DNA from: UBA7960 sp964348755
GTDB lineage: Bacteria > Bacteroidota > Bacteroidia > Bacteroidales > UBA7960
Assembly (NCBI GenBank): GCA_964348755.1
Contig: CAYGDW010000025.1
Location: 1 to 32,782, forward strand
Length of the DNA: 32,782 nt
Direction: 5' to 3'
The notes beneath the pieces were generated by a model. The model did not search any database and had not been told where the DNA came from. It saw only the letters and a program-made list of their open reading frames with translations. Position numbers and translations under genes: made by a program. Positions 12,978 to 21,187 of this stretch are shown here, in pieces. Positions within the stretch are counted from its first letter, which is position 1; each line of letters starts with the position of its first letter.

Positions 12978-15761
12978 CTACCTCACAAACACCCTTTGGG
13001 AGCTTACACCTTCGGGGCTGCTAACCCTTACTACATAAACGCCTTGTTCGGCATTTAGCTGGTAGGTATGGCTGGAGCCCTGGTTGAGCTTGCGGCTCAT
13101 TATCACTCGCCCGCTCAGGTCGTACACCTGCATGAGTCGGCCGGGGGCTTCGGTGCTGAAGTTCAGGTAAAGGGTGTTGCCCCAGGTGTAAATATTTACC
13201 AGGCTTTCGCCTAAGGTTGGCACATTGGTGGGCTGTGCAAAGGTAAGCACAAAGCGTGCCGGGTCCTCGCCCTGGGCAGCCTGGAAGCTGAACGAATGAG
13301 ACTGCTGCAGGTTGTGAACGGCTCCGGTTTTCAGGTCGCGCACAAAGAGCGGGTGGCTCATGAAAGCGCCGCTGTTTTCGGTCAGCGTAAGGGTGTACTG
13401 GCCGGCAGCAGGGGCGCGCAGGCCCAAAGTAAACTCCGAATCATGGCTTATTGCCGGCACACTGTTTATAGCTACACGCACCTGATCGCTGGTAAAGCTG
13501 TATAACTGCGGCATGTGGGCCGAGAAGCTGAACATTTTTGAGGCATCATAAAAATCGCGCGCAAATACAGTGCCTTCAAGCACGCGGATGGTGGTGTTGT
13601 CGGCATTGCTCTGGTTTGAGAGCCTAAGCACCAAAGCCTCGGGCAAAGTACTGCTCTTCTGTACATTTATGCTTGGATGTTCGCGCATATTCTGCATAAA
13701 AGTAAACTCTGTGGCATTATCCGTGAGTACAAAGAAACCCTGGTTGGGGAGCAGCAGGTCATTTTCAATATAAACATAGCCCGGATTTTCTGACTGTGAG
13801 ACGTAAACTGCTGCCGAAGATTGTGCAAGGCCCGAAGATTGGTCAGGATTCCACCATAAGCCTGAAGGATATGGGTTGCCAATCAGGTTCCAGCCTTTGA
13901 GCGCTGCATTGGGGCCGATATTGCTCAAAGGTATGGTTATATCGCCAGTGTTGACCGGACCTGCAAAGCGGAAGGGGTTTTCAGTCCCGTAGCCCGCATA
14001 ATATGCTACCAGGTAACCCTTTCCGGAAACAAAATTGGAGAAATCGGTAGTGTTGGGAGTACCGTCGCTGCCACGAAGGTTAATCCAGGGCAGGTTGTCA
14101 GGCACACTTTCGTTGAATGAGTAAAAATCGAAACTGGCAGGAAGCGGACTGGTGTTCGGGGCAAAGTCGGACCCTAATATTTGTGCAGGGGCCACCGACG
14201 ACGAAATAAAATGCCAGCCACCAAACGGAATGTTTCGTCTTAATTGGGCCACTACCCCGTCGGGTTCAATCAACGAGCCTCCATCTTCTATAAACAGGCC
14301 ATCAACGCCCCGTAGATTTTCAAAATAATCAGAGACAGTTAAACTACCGAAAATGGTAAGATACCCTCCCGAAATTATCAGCGATGAAAGCTCAAACTGA
14401 CTCTCACTGCTTACATCAGGTATCCCCTTAATATTAATCTTTAAAGGATTAATTTCTTCTTCAAGAATGACATCCCAGGAATTATCGTCATCGAGATTAC
14501 CGAAGCCACTGAAGTTTATAAAGCCAAATATATCGTCAACTGTGGTGTTGCCTGTTACGGTTATTTTTCTGTTCGAGGGGCTCTCCCAGTCGCCGTTGAA
14601 CCAGTTGCCATCATAAAAATATTTATATTCATAAGTTCCAGCCTTAAGGCTCAGGGTTTTGGAAAATATCGGGGTTTCGTCCAGGCGGGTCATCCTCAGC
14701 ACTTCGGCCGATCCCGGATCCTGCCAATTGGGTGTAAATAGGGTACCGGTAATATCCAGTCTGGTGGCAGCCGGGTCGAACCCGGTTACGCGGCTCATAT
14801 CTACATTGAAGGTTACCTGGTAAACAGGTTCCACAACGAGGGTTCCGGATATATATGTTATACCATCCCAGAAATGTCCGTATGGTACTCCTCCGTGGTA
14901 GCCTCCGTACACATTATTGGCCATGCCCAGCTTAAAGCGGCTGGCATAGTAATAGGTGCCAGGTGCCGTAATGTGCGCTCCGAGTTCGACACCGTATTCT
15001 TCATTATTTTTCTGACCATATTCGTTGTCGGCATCGCCGTTGAAAATGGCAGGCACCCAGTTGGTCCAGGTATTTGGGTTGGTGTTTTCGGTGCTGTAAC
15101 CTATCCATGCCTGCAAGTTAGGAATTTGCGCCGCACCGTTCTGTTCACCCGAAATGCCATTGACCCATAGTCGGGCATATACATCGAATTTTGACCCGAC
15201 GGCAATATTTCCACTTGCAGGATGCTGTAAATTGGCCCAGCCAATAACAGCCGGAACCATTACGCCATAAACGGCATGATATACATTTGTGCCTTCTACA
15301 ACCGTATAGGTGCGGTTGTTATCAGGCTCCCAGCCGGTGCCATTGCGGAACTTAAACTCGATGGCTGTACCCACATCGAAAGTCGCGGTAGTGGTAAAAC
15401 TGAAAATATTGTTGCCTACATTTGTCATTGCCACCTGGTTGGTTTCCCAGTTGGTAAAACTTCCGGCAAGGAACACATCGGTATAAGCATGGCCGGTCAT
15501 ATCTACATAAAAGGTAACCGGCACACTACCTCCCGCATTATCAGCAACGCTGCCTTGGATGTGCGAGCCGTCGGCGCCATCACCTCCCAAAAGCTGCACC
15601 GTAACCCGGGGCGCATTGACCTGAACATTAAAAGTTTCCGAGGATTGAAATGTTTCAGCTGTTTGCCCCCAGGCCATAAAACCCAAGGAGGGGGATATTG
15701 CCAAAATCAATGAAGGAACCAGCCTCAAAAGGCTCTTCAACAAATGAGTAGATGTTTTCAT
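12978..15761 (-). CDS. Large secreted T9SS cargo protein with starch-binding-like modules
   Basis: A 927-aa protein with a signal peptide (about 1-32, ending SLGFMAWGQ) and a type A T9SS sorting domain at the C-terminus (about 850-927: VNIYTWGNTLYLNF, LMQVYDLSGRVIMSRKL, GVYVVRVSSPEG). Two segments look like carbohydrate-binding immunoglobulin-type modules: about 80-165 (VTFYVDMTGHAY, FLAGSFTNW, FKFRNGTGWE) and about 315-415 (VTFNVDMSRV, GTYEYKYFYDGNWFNG). The middle, around residues 470-700, carries repeats of the kind found in secreted Bacteroidota surface proteins (GWHFISSSVAP, KGWNLIGNPYPSG). No catalytic domain is recognised. It is probably exported to the cell surface and involved in binding or adhesion. 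A candidate promoter lies at 15932-15961. Confidence 0.8.
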   Translation of the reverse strand: MKTSTHLLKSLLRLVPSLILAISPSLGFMAWGQTAETFQSSETFNVQVNAPRVTVQLLGGDGADGSHIQGSVADNAGGSVPVTFYVDMTGHAYTDVFLAGSFTNWETNQVAMTNVGNNIFSFTTTATFDVGTAIEFKFRNGTGWEPDNNRTYTVVEGTNVYHAVYGVMVPAVIGWANLQHPASGNIAVGSKFDVYARLWVNGISGEQNGAAQIPNLQAWIGYSTENTNPNTWTNWVPAIFNGDADNEYGQKNNEEYGVELGAHITAPGTYYYASRFKLGMANNVYGGYHGGVPYGHFWDGITYISGTLVVEPVYQVTFNVDMSRVTGFDPAATRLDITGTLFTPNWQDPGSAEVLRMTRLDETPIFSKTLSLKAGTYEYKYFYDGNWFNGDWESPSNRKITVTGNTTVDDIFGFINFSGFGNLDDDNSWDVILEEEINPLKINIKGIPDVSSESQFELSSLIISGGYLTIFGSLTVSDYFENLRGVDGLFIEDGGSLIEPDGVVAQLRRNIPFGGWHFISSSVAPAQILGSDFAPNTSPLPASFDFYSFNESVPDNLPWINLRGSDGTPNTTDFSNFVSGKGYLVAYYAGYGTENPFRFAGPVNTGDITIPLSNIGPNAALKGWNLIGNPYPSGLWWNPDQSSGLAQSSAAVYVSQSENPGYVYIENDLLLPNQGFFVLTDNATEFTFMQNMREHPSINVQKSSTLPEALVLRLSNQSNADNTTIRVLEGTVFARDFYDASKMFSFSAHMPQLYSFTSDQVRVAINSVPAISHDSEFTLGLRAPAAGQYTLTLTENSGAFMSHPLFVRDLKTGAVHNLQQSHSFSFQAAQGEDPARFVLTFAQPTNVPTLGESLVNIYTWGNTLYLNFSTEAPGRLMQVYDLSGRVIMSRKLNQGSSHTYQLNAEQGVYVVRVSSPEGVSSQRVFVR

Positions 15762-16155
15762 AAGGCATTGGGTTTTGTTTTTAAGGAGGGCTATTCCGAA
15801 AGGTATTGTTTTTAACAGATAAAAATAACAGCGCTATAACTGCATGCAAAAACAACGGTTGCTTTGCGTCCCAAGGCTATAAAATATCCCAATTGCTTTG
15901 TTCGTTGCTTTAAGCAAGCATTAACAATTGACAAAGCTAAAAAAAAAATCCATAAAACAAAATAGTATTTGAAAATATATTATTGAATTTGAAGGTTATT
16001 TATCAGTATTAACCGAACAAATTTAATTTTCGCCAAAGAGATTCCTTGACTACTTAGTTTTGCTTTGAACGAAAAGGCTGATGGTTTTAAAGGAATGTAC
16101 TGGCGTGTATAAACAACAGGCTGCCAGCATTCCGGTTCTTTCTATGCCGATATTC
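15762..16155. other. AT-rich intergenic region upstream of the T9SS gene
   Basis: Nearly 400 bases without a supported gene. The half nearest the T9SS gene would be its 5' leader if the promoter at 15932-15961 is used; the rest is the 3' flank of the exosortase 2 operon. The 66-aa plus-strand frame at 16081-16281 is a shadow of exosortase 2. Confidence 0.5.
15932..15961 (-). promoter_or_regulatory. Candidate promoter of the large T9SS gene
   Basis: On the minus strand TTTG (15961-15958), 18 bases, then TAGCTTTG (15939-15932). This is close to the Bacteroidota consensus and would give a leader of about 165 bases. The leader has no obvious riboswitch fold. Confidence 0.5.
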
Positions 16156-16695
16156 CTATTTGGCACTTTTGAACTTCTCGTTCCACACCACCCACATCAA
16201 AAAGATTACGGCATAAAACAGGGTTTTGAAGAAGTAGTCGTGAAAGAAATGAAATTTCCCTGGGAATGGGAATTGAATTAGCAACAGGCCTGTGATGCGG
16301 ACGAGGTTGGTGAGGTGTATAATGGCAACCCCCAGGGGTAGGTACCATAGTTTGTGCTTGCGCGGGCCTGGAAAAATAGCCATAATAGCTATCCAATGAA
16401 TCCATTGCTTTAAGGTGGTGCATTCGGGCACAACCGAAACAAAGCTTTGCATATTGTTTGCATAAATTGTTTGGTCAATAATGAACACCTCTACGCCCAG
16501 GGTCTGCAACACCCACACGCTTTGCCAAAGGGCGCCCGCGGCAACCGTTTCGAAAAGCCACTGCACCTGCTGCTCCAAAGGCCAGAACCCAAGTCCCTGC
16601 GACCAGCCCAGATAAATGAAGTGAAACCCGAACAGCAGGGCCAGGAAGAAAATAATGTCATTGAGCGGATGCAGGGCTTTATTTTGAAAGAGCAT
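16156..16695 (-). CDS. Exosortase family protein 2
   Basis: A 179-aa integral membrane protein with the exosortase triad: Cys92 in VPECTTLKQW, Arg133 in TNLVRITG, His152 in FFHDYFFKTLFY. It shares FPGPRKHKLWYLP with exosortase 1 but is otherwise divergent, with Thr-Thr replacing the usual Ser-Gly after the cysteine. The product cleaves and probably transfers proteins bearing a C-terminal sorting signal at the inner membrane. It is last in a compact minus-strand run: FemAB-like gene (11 bases upstream), polysaccharide deacetylase, second FemAB-like gene, sugar transferase. That context is the usual one for polysaccharide-linked exosortases. Whether it and exosortase 1 serve different substrates cannot be told. 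Confidence 0.85.
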   Translation of the reverse strand: MLFQNKALHPLNDIIFFLALLFGFHFIYLGWSQGLGFWPLEQQVQWLFETVAAGALWQSVWVLQTLGVEVFIIDQTIYANNMQSFVSVVPECTTLKQWIHWIAIMAIFPGPRKHKLWYLPLGVAIIHLTNLVRITGLLLIQFPFPGKFHFFHDYFFKTLFYAVIFLMWVVWNEKFKSAK

Positions 16696-16706
16696 TTGTT
16701 GGAAGT

Positions 16707-17747
16707 TTAAATTGGGCTGTAATCTCCAAGCCGGTATTCGGGAAAAAAATCGTCCTTTTCTGTGGGGTGCTTCACCAGTTGTTTGTAAACTGCATGGTCA
16801 AACACTTTTTTCCCGGTAAAGAATGGATAAATTCCGGTGGGTGCAAAGGCTTGCTTGAATGCGAAAATGCCATCGTGGGGTTTGTGGCCGCCACCAATTA
16901 CAAATTGTTTGTAGCCCTGTCGGCGTGCCCACTTTACAATGTGGTACTTTAGCAGGTCTCCGGGCCGTTGCTGGTAGTTTTGGCACAGGGTGCCCCCCAT
17001 GTATGAGTATATTCGGCTGTCCGAAAGCAGCACCAGCTCAGAGGCCACCACTTTTTTGCCCGAAATGGCGTGAAAAAACATGATGTGTTGGGCGAGTGTC
17101 CGGGTAAGCTTATTAAAAAACCCAACGGGTTTGAAATACTGTTTTGCTGCGTTGCGCCGCTTCAGGGTGTGCTGATACACTTCCAGGAACCCGCTCATCC
17201 GCTCTCCGGCAGGGTCTTCTTCTATGGTGATGCCGGCCGACAGGGCTGCGTGCACGTTTTTGCGCACCTTGTGCCGGAAGCCTTTCCAAAGGTCCTCGTG
17301 GCTCAGAGTAAGGTCAACCACAATGTTGTCGTTTTGGTGCTGCACCAGTCCGTAATATGCCAATGGGGCCTGGTCGAACAGCGAAAACCGAACAAATTCC
17401 GACACTACTTTGTTTTGGGTAGCCCAATGCTCAAGGGCAGCAAAAAACCGGCGGTACAACTCCTGCGAGGGTTTGCCGGCCACCACCACTGGTCCGCCAT
17501 AGCCATAAGGGGTTATTATATCGTAAGCTTCGCCCAGCTCTGGTTGCCAAAATGGCTCGCCCTGCAAGTCACGTAGCAAAAATGGGTAAATGATGCTGCC
17601 TTCGGTGCCCTCCCACAAAAATGCACGTGCGAGGGTTTTCTCATCCTCAAAAAGGGCTGCATAAGCCGGGTGGGCAAACACTTCGGGGTGGTGGCTGCAG
17701 CTCCAGGCATTGAGCCAGGCAGGGTTTCCCGGGCTAAGGAGGGTCAT
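16707..17747 (-). CDS. FemAB/GNAT-type acyltransferase
   Basis: A 346-aa soluble protein resembling FemAB-like, GNAT-fold acyltransferases. Typical stretches are YDIITPYGYGGPVV (about 74-87), DLWKGFRHKVRKNVHAALSAGITIEEDP (150-177) and the C-terminal GGTLCQNYQQRPGDLLKYHIVKWARRQGYKQFVIGGG, where the GGG..P..G loop would accept the acyl donor. These enzymes transfer aminoacyl or acyl groups to cell-envelope precursors. It is 11 bases from exosortase 2 and 25 bases from the deacetylase gene, so it is translated in the same operon. It is different from the second FemAB protein at 18876, which is closer to the PEP-CTERM-associated family. Confidence 0.7.
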   Translation of the reverse strand: MTLLSPGNPAWLNAWSCSHHPEVFAHPAYAALFEDEKTLARAFLWEGTEGSIIYPFLLRDLQGEPFWQPELGEAYDIITPYGYGGPVVVAGKPSQELYRRFFAALEHWATQNKVVSEFVRFSLFDQAPLAYYGLVQHQNDNIVVDLTLSHEDLWKGFRHKVRKNVHAALSAGITIEEDPAGERMSGFLEVYQHTLKRRNAAKQYFKPVGFFNKLTRTLAQHIMFFHAISGKKVVASELVLLSDSRIYSYMGGTLCQNYQQRPGDLLKYHIVKWARRQGYKQFVIGGGHKPHDGIFAFKQAFAPTGIYPFFTGKKVFDHAVYKQLVKHPTEKDDFFPEYRLGDYSPI

Positions 17748-17772
17748 TGGGTGGCCAGTTTGCAGCCTGCGG

Positions 17773-18615
17773 TTAATTTGTTTGAAACACGTCCATCGAT
17801 TCGGCGCCGTTCAATTGTTCAATAGCCTGGCCGAAGGTAATAAATCTGTTTCGGAGCAGCAGCTTTTCGAGCTTTGCCAGTGCCCGAGTGGTTCCCCAGG
17901 TATTTTTGAGGTTTCGCACCGGACTGAGCCTACGCGATTGTGGCGGATTTTGGTCAAAGTCGCGCGGGTGGAAGTAAAACATATTGTATTTTCGGCTTTG
18001 AGCCAGATACTGTACTACAGCTCCGGGCAGAAACCGGAAATAGCCGCTTCCGGCAAAAGGCAGGCGCATTCCCGCAAGGGTACCTGCAGGGAGCGGAAAC
18101 TCAAGCAATGTTTGCCCCTTGTGCGCCCATTTAAAAGGCACATCGGGCAGGCTTTGCCCTGAAGGGCCTCGCTGGCAGCGTATGGAGCTGCTCAGCACAA
18201 TGCCATGCTTTATAAGTATGGGCACCGTCCATAGATTGCCACCATGCATCGAAAAGTAAGGAGAGCGGTAATACAGCGGGCGGCAACCGGTAAGTTTTTC
18301 TATCAGGTCGAGGCCCCTTACCAGGTCTTCTTCAAAGGCCTGGGGTGCTAGTTGGTCGTTGTGGTGATGGTAAAAGCTGTGGTATCCAATCTCGTGGCCT
18401 GCGGCGGCAATGTCGCGTACCAGGGTGGGGTAATGCTCTGCCACCCAGCCCAGCAAAAAGAAAACGGCCTTTTGCCTGTGCCTGTCCAGCAGATCCAGTA
18501 CACAACGCGTATTATGCTCAAGGCGCGGGGCAAACTTTGTCCACTCTTCAGGGGCAAACTGCCGCGAGTCCTCCGTTAGGAACCATTCTTCTATGTCGAA
18601 AGTAAGGATATTCAT
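17773..18615 (-). CDS. Polysaccharide deacetylase (exosortase-locus type)
   Basis: A 280-aa NodB-type deacetylase. TFDIEEWF (5-12) supplies the catalytic and metal Asp (Asp7), and GHEIGYHSFYHHH (73-85) supplies the metal histidines (probably His79 and His83). YYRSPYFS follows as the substrate-binding Arg/Pro motif. The TFD(I/V)E(E/D)(W/Y)F start and a C-terminal FYFHPRDFD region match the deacetylases attached to exosortase A loci (DUF3473 kind). It presumably removes N-acetyl groups from the locus exopolysaccharide in the periplasm or membrane, although no signal peptide is seen. It opens a three-gene run that ends with exosortase 2. A TATCTTTG element lies 117 bases upstream. Confidence 0.85.
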   Translation of the reverse strand: MNILTFDIEEWFLTEDSRQFAPEEWTKFAPRLEHNTRCVLDLLDRHRQKAVFFLLGWVAEHYPTLVRDIAAAGHEIGYHSFYHHHNDQLAPQAFEEDLVRGLDLIEKLTGCRPLYYRSPYFSMHGGNLWTVPILIKHGIVLSSSIRCQRGPSGQSLPDVPFKWAHKGQTLLEFPLPAGTLAGMRLPFAGSGYFRFLPGAVVQYLAQSRKYNMFYFHPRDFDQNPPQSRRLSPVRNLKNTWGTTRALAKLEKLLLRNRFITFGQAIEQLNGAESMDVFQTN

Positions 18616-18731
18616 AGTTTGGGGCGTTCAGCCTGCTTGCCAAAGGTCGTTGTTTAAATTTTGGCCACATGGCAGCCGTGGTATTGTTTGTATTGGCGCA
18701 TTTGTTTAACTGCGCCACTCTTTTCTGCCTG

Positions 18732-18739
18732 CAAAGATA
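18732..18739 (-). promoter_or_regulatory. -7 element TATCTTTG upstream of the deacetylase operon
   Basis: A perfect TAnnTTTG on the minus strand, giving a leader of roughly 110 bases before the deacetylase ATG at 18615. The -33 element is not clear. The 260-bp gap 18616-18875 contains no gene I can support. Confidence 0.4.
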
Positions 18740-18875
18740 AGGGTTTAAGTTTTGTTTTGCCTTCCGGTCAAAAAGGTGAGGAGCAGGGCCGCGCGGCAAT
18801 AATTTCAGGCCTGCTCGTCCGCCGGTATTCAAGCAATTGCAAGCTTTATGTTGCCTATAAACTCTTCCTTTATGT

Positions 18876-20060
18876 TCAATAAATTTTTTCTGTCAGCCAG
18901 GCATCAATAATTTTTGCTATGGGCATGGGTATAAGCCTTAGCAGGTTTTTGAGTCTTGGATAAAGGCTGGCAGGGTTTTTTTGTGCGAAGGTGGCGTTAA
19001 AAAAAAGGGGTTGGTCGTTAGTTTCCCATTGCTTCTTGTAGCGATGCACACTGCTGCCGGTGGTACTACGGCCCATGCCGTAGGTGTGGCAGCCCAGGCG
19101 GGCGGCCTCGCGCATAAGTGCAAAGTGCAGCAGGTAGCTTACATACATTCGGTTGTAGCGGCCAAGGGTGGCAAACCATGCATTTTCGGCCATACCGTTA
19201 TAAGTAAGCAACACCCCCGCGCCAACCGCTTTGCCTTTATGCCGAACCACTACCAGCAGGCAATGTCCGTGGCTCCAGTCATTAACCAAATGGTAAAAAA
19301 ATTTTTCGGGCAGCCCAAACGAGCCTAATTCCTTTATGTTTCGGCGGTACACATGGTAAAAGTCGTTGAGCAGGCTGGCTTCGCCTACTTCTGCCTGAAG
19401 CCCGTGCAGCATTGCGCGGCGTATTTTTCGGGCAATGGGCTGCCGAAAATGCGCGGGTGTCAGGGCTTGGTTTGTGATAAGGGGCAAAAAGCTCACTACT
19501 TTTCCTCCTGTAGCGTTCTCGCTTTCGCGGAAAGGGCTTCGGTACTGCACCTTAGCACTGCCTTCCGGCCACGAAGCGGCCTTTTGTATTTGGTCGGGGG
19601 TAAGGCTGAGACATAATTGGTGATCCCGGCCTCGTGGCAAAGGTGTTCGGTTTACAAAGTGCACAATGCAGCGCATTAGCTGGCGGTGCCAAATTTGAGC
19701 GTTCTCTTGTTGGTTCCCCGAAAGGGAAAGGCCCAATGCGCCCGTGATCTCCCAATCAATCCACAGCCCGCCATGGTCGAAGTGGGGCAACGATACCCAT
19801 GTTCCCCTAACATTCAGGGCCGAGAAGCGGGCCACCTGCCGGCCATTTACCATTATCACTATATTCAAATGATTCCAGGCAAAGGTCTTGCCGAGGACAT
19901 GGATAATGGCCGGATTCGACCCAATGGTTTGTTTTTCGAACACAGAATGAATGCAGTTGATGATCTTTGGTGGGTTGTTGAAGATGCTCTTTATCCTCAG
20001 GGGTAGTCTATGGGTTATATTGGGTTTTCCTTTCAGGGCTATTATTTGCGTATAAGCCAC
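18876..20060 (-). CDS. FemAB family protein, XrtA/PEP-CTERM-associated type
   Basis: The C-terminal half matches the FemAB proteins found with exosortase A systems. Markers are the VYRRNIKELGSFGLPEKFF stretch, GKAVGAGVLLTYNGMAENAWFATLGRYNRM, then ALMREAARLGCHTYGMGRST and the final HRYKKQWE...PLFF. Members are thought to add an amino acid or acyl group to an exported glycan or glycan-linked protein. The start is uncertain. The longest frame begins at TTG 20096 and would overlap the sugar transferase by 55 bases; I give GTG 20060 (19-base overlap), and a later start is also possible since no ATG occurs in the first 79 codons of the long frame. Cotranscribed with the sugar transferase upstream. 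Confidence 0.75.
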   Translation of the reverse strand: MAYTQIIALKGKPNITHRLPLRIKSIFNNPPKIINCIHSVFEKQTIGSNPAIIHVLGKTFAWNHLNIVIMVNGRQVARFSALNVRGTWVSLPHFDHGGLWIDWEITGALGLSLSGNQQENAQIWHRQLMRCIVHFVNRTPLPRGRDHQLCLSLTPDQIQKAASWPEGSAKVQYRSPFRESENATGGKVVSFLPLITNQALTPAHFRQPIARKIRRAMLHGLQAEVGEASLLNDFYHVYRRNIKELGSFGLPEKFFYHLVNDWSHGHCLLVVVRHKGKAVGAGVLLTYNGMAENAWFATLGRYNRMYVSYLLHFALMREAARLGCHTYGMGRSTTGSSVHRYKKQWETNDQPLFFNATFAQKNPASLYPRLKNLLRLIPMPIAKIIDAWLTEKIY

Positions 20061-20626
20061 AAAAAGGTATTCCAGATTATTTTCACATCGCCCCAAAAGC
20101 TTCTGTTTAGCACATATTCTTTGTTGATTCTTACTTTTTCGGGATATAGCACCTTGTTGTAATACATTTCCGGGTTTGGCTGATTTGCCAGGATGCTTTC
20201 CTCGGCGGGGTATGCCAGGGAGTCGGCCCCGGTAAGTCCGGGCCTAAGGCTGAGTATGATGCGGTCGTGTCCGGTAAGCTGGTCGGCATAGCCTGGCAGG
20301 TCGGGCCTTGGCCCTACAAAACTCATCTGGCCTATAAGGATGTTCCATAGCTGTGGCAGCTCATCGATTTTGCTTTTGCGCAAATACCGCCCCAGTGGCG
20401 TAATGCGGCGGTCGCTTTCAAGTGTTATGCTGACAGGTTCGCGGTTTACGACCATGCTTCTGAATTTTATAATGCGGAAAGACTTGCCGTGGCGGCCTAT
20501 TCGCGACTGTTTGAAAAATACGGGTCCAGGCATGCTTGCTTTTATGGCGGCCGTCACCGCCAAAAAGAGAGGCATTAGCACCAGCAGACATACCAGGGAG
20601 AGGATTATGTCGAAGGTTCGTTTCAT
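20042..20626 (-). CDS. Initiating sugar transferase (PglC/WbaP-type phosphoglycosyltransferase)
   Basis: A 194-aa monotopic membrane enzyme. The N-terminal hydrophobic re-entrant helix (MKRTFDIILSLVCLLVLMPLF) is followed by GPVFFKQSRIGRHGKSF, the KFRSMV motif, the catalytic Asp-Glu dyad in KIDELPQLWN, and SFVGPRPDLP. Family role: transfer of a sugar phosphate from a UDP-sugar to undecaprenyl phosphate, starting glycan assembly at the inner membrane. It precedes the FemAB, deacetylase and exosortase genes. A second enzyme of this type is partly present at the right edge of the window. Confidence 0.9.
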   Translation of the reverse strand: MKRTFDIILSLVCLLVLMPLFLAVTAAIKASMPGPVFFKQSRIGRHGKSFRIIKFRSMVVNREPVSITLESDRRITPLGRYLRKSKIDELPQLWNILIGQMSFVGPRPDLPGYADQLTGHDRIILSLRPGLTGADSLAYPAEESILANQPNPEMYYNKVLYPEKVRINKEYVLNRSFWGDVKIIWNTFLWLIRK

Positions 20627-20710
20627 TTTAATTGGAAGTTGTCAGTTGTAGGGTAATTGTTGTGGGGAGTCAGGGTGTGTGGCTTTATGAGAAAGGATTT
20701 TGGGCTAGCC

Positions 20711-21145
20711 TCAGGATATTGTTTTGTTTCGCCCTTTAATGAACTCTACTTCCGCCTGGCCCCTGTTAACCACTTCGAAGGTGCCTGCTGTTAGCCAGGC
20801 GTGTGCCTGTGCATTGCCGCCGGGGCCTGCTGCCAGACCAAAATGCAAGTGGCTTGCAATGCCACGGCATGCAAGCATTGCACGGGCAGAGAGCGACTGA
20901 ACAAGGCATCGGTTTTTCCAAAGCGCGAGCAGGTTGGCCTGGGCATTGGCCGCTTTAACACGCTCCAGCACAACTTCTTCAGCATGTTTTACAGGCTTTA
21001 CCGGATATTGAAACAGTTTTAAAACCCGCCTGGAAGGCAGTATAAACATTAGCAACCGGATAATGTACTGAAAAAACAAGGCTTCGAAAAGCATCAACTT
21101 TTCGGTGAAGGTTAGGCCAATGAAAGAAACAATGTGTTTTGCCAT
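20711..21145 (-). CDS. Lasso peptide B2-like protein (Transglut_core3 leader peptidase)
   Basis: A 144-aa protein of the lasso B2 family, cysteine proteases that cut the leader off lasso precursors. Family marks are PLS-type residues before the catalytic Cys80 in ALWKNRCLVQSLSARAML and the catalytic His115 in QAHAWLT, with a CRGIASHLHFG strand between. The third triad member, an acidic residue about 12 positions after the histidine in McjB, falls on Asn127 here, so activity is not assured. The gene is 42 bases from the PqqD-like B1 gene, the usual B1-B2 pair. The nearest lasso-type precursor and cyclase are about 11 kb away on the same strand. Orphan B1/B2 pairs in polysaccharide loci are also known. 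Confidence 0.75.
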   Translation of the reverse strand: MAKHIVSFIGLTFTEKLMLFEALFFQYIIRLLMFILPSRRVLKLFQYPVKPVKHAEEVVLERVKAANAQANLLALWKNRCLVQSLSARAMLACRGIASHLHFGLAAGPGGNAQAHAWLTAGTFEVVNRGQAEVEFIKGRNKTIS

Positions 21146-21187
21146 TGCCGGTTATTCCTTTTTATGTTAGCTGCCGCATAATTGAAG

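Noticed and set aside
18548..18832. 94-aa minus-strand frame upstream of the deacetylase gene
   Set aside because: Overlaps the deacetylase start out of frame and has low-complexity residues without family features.
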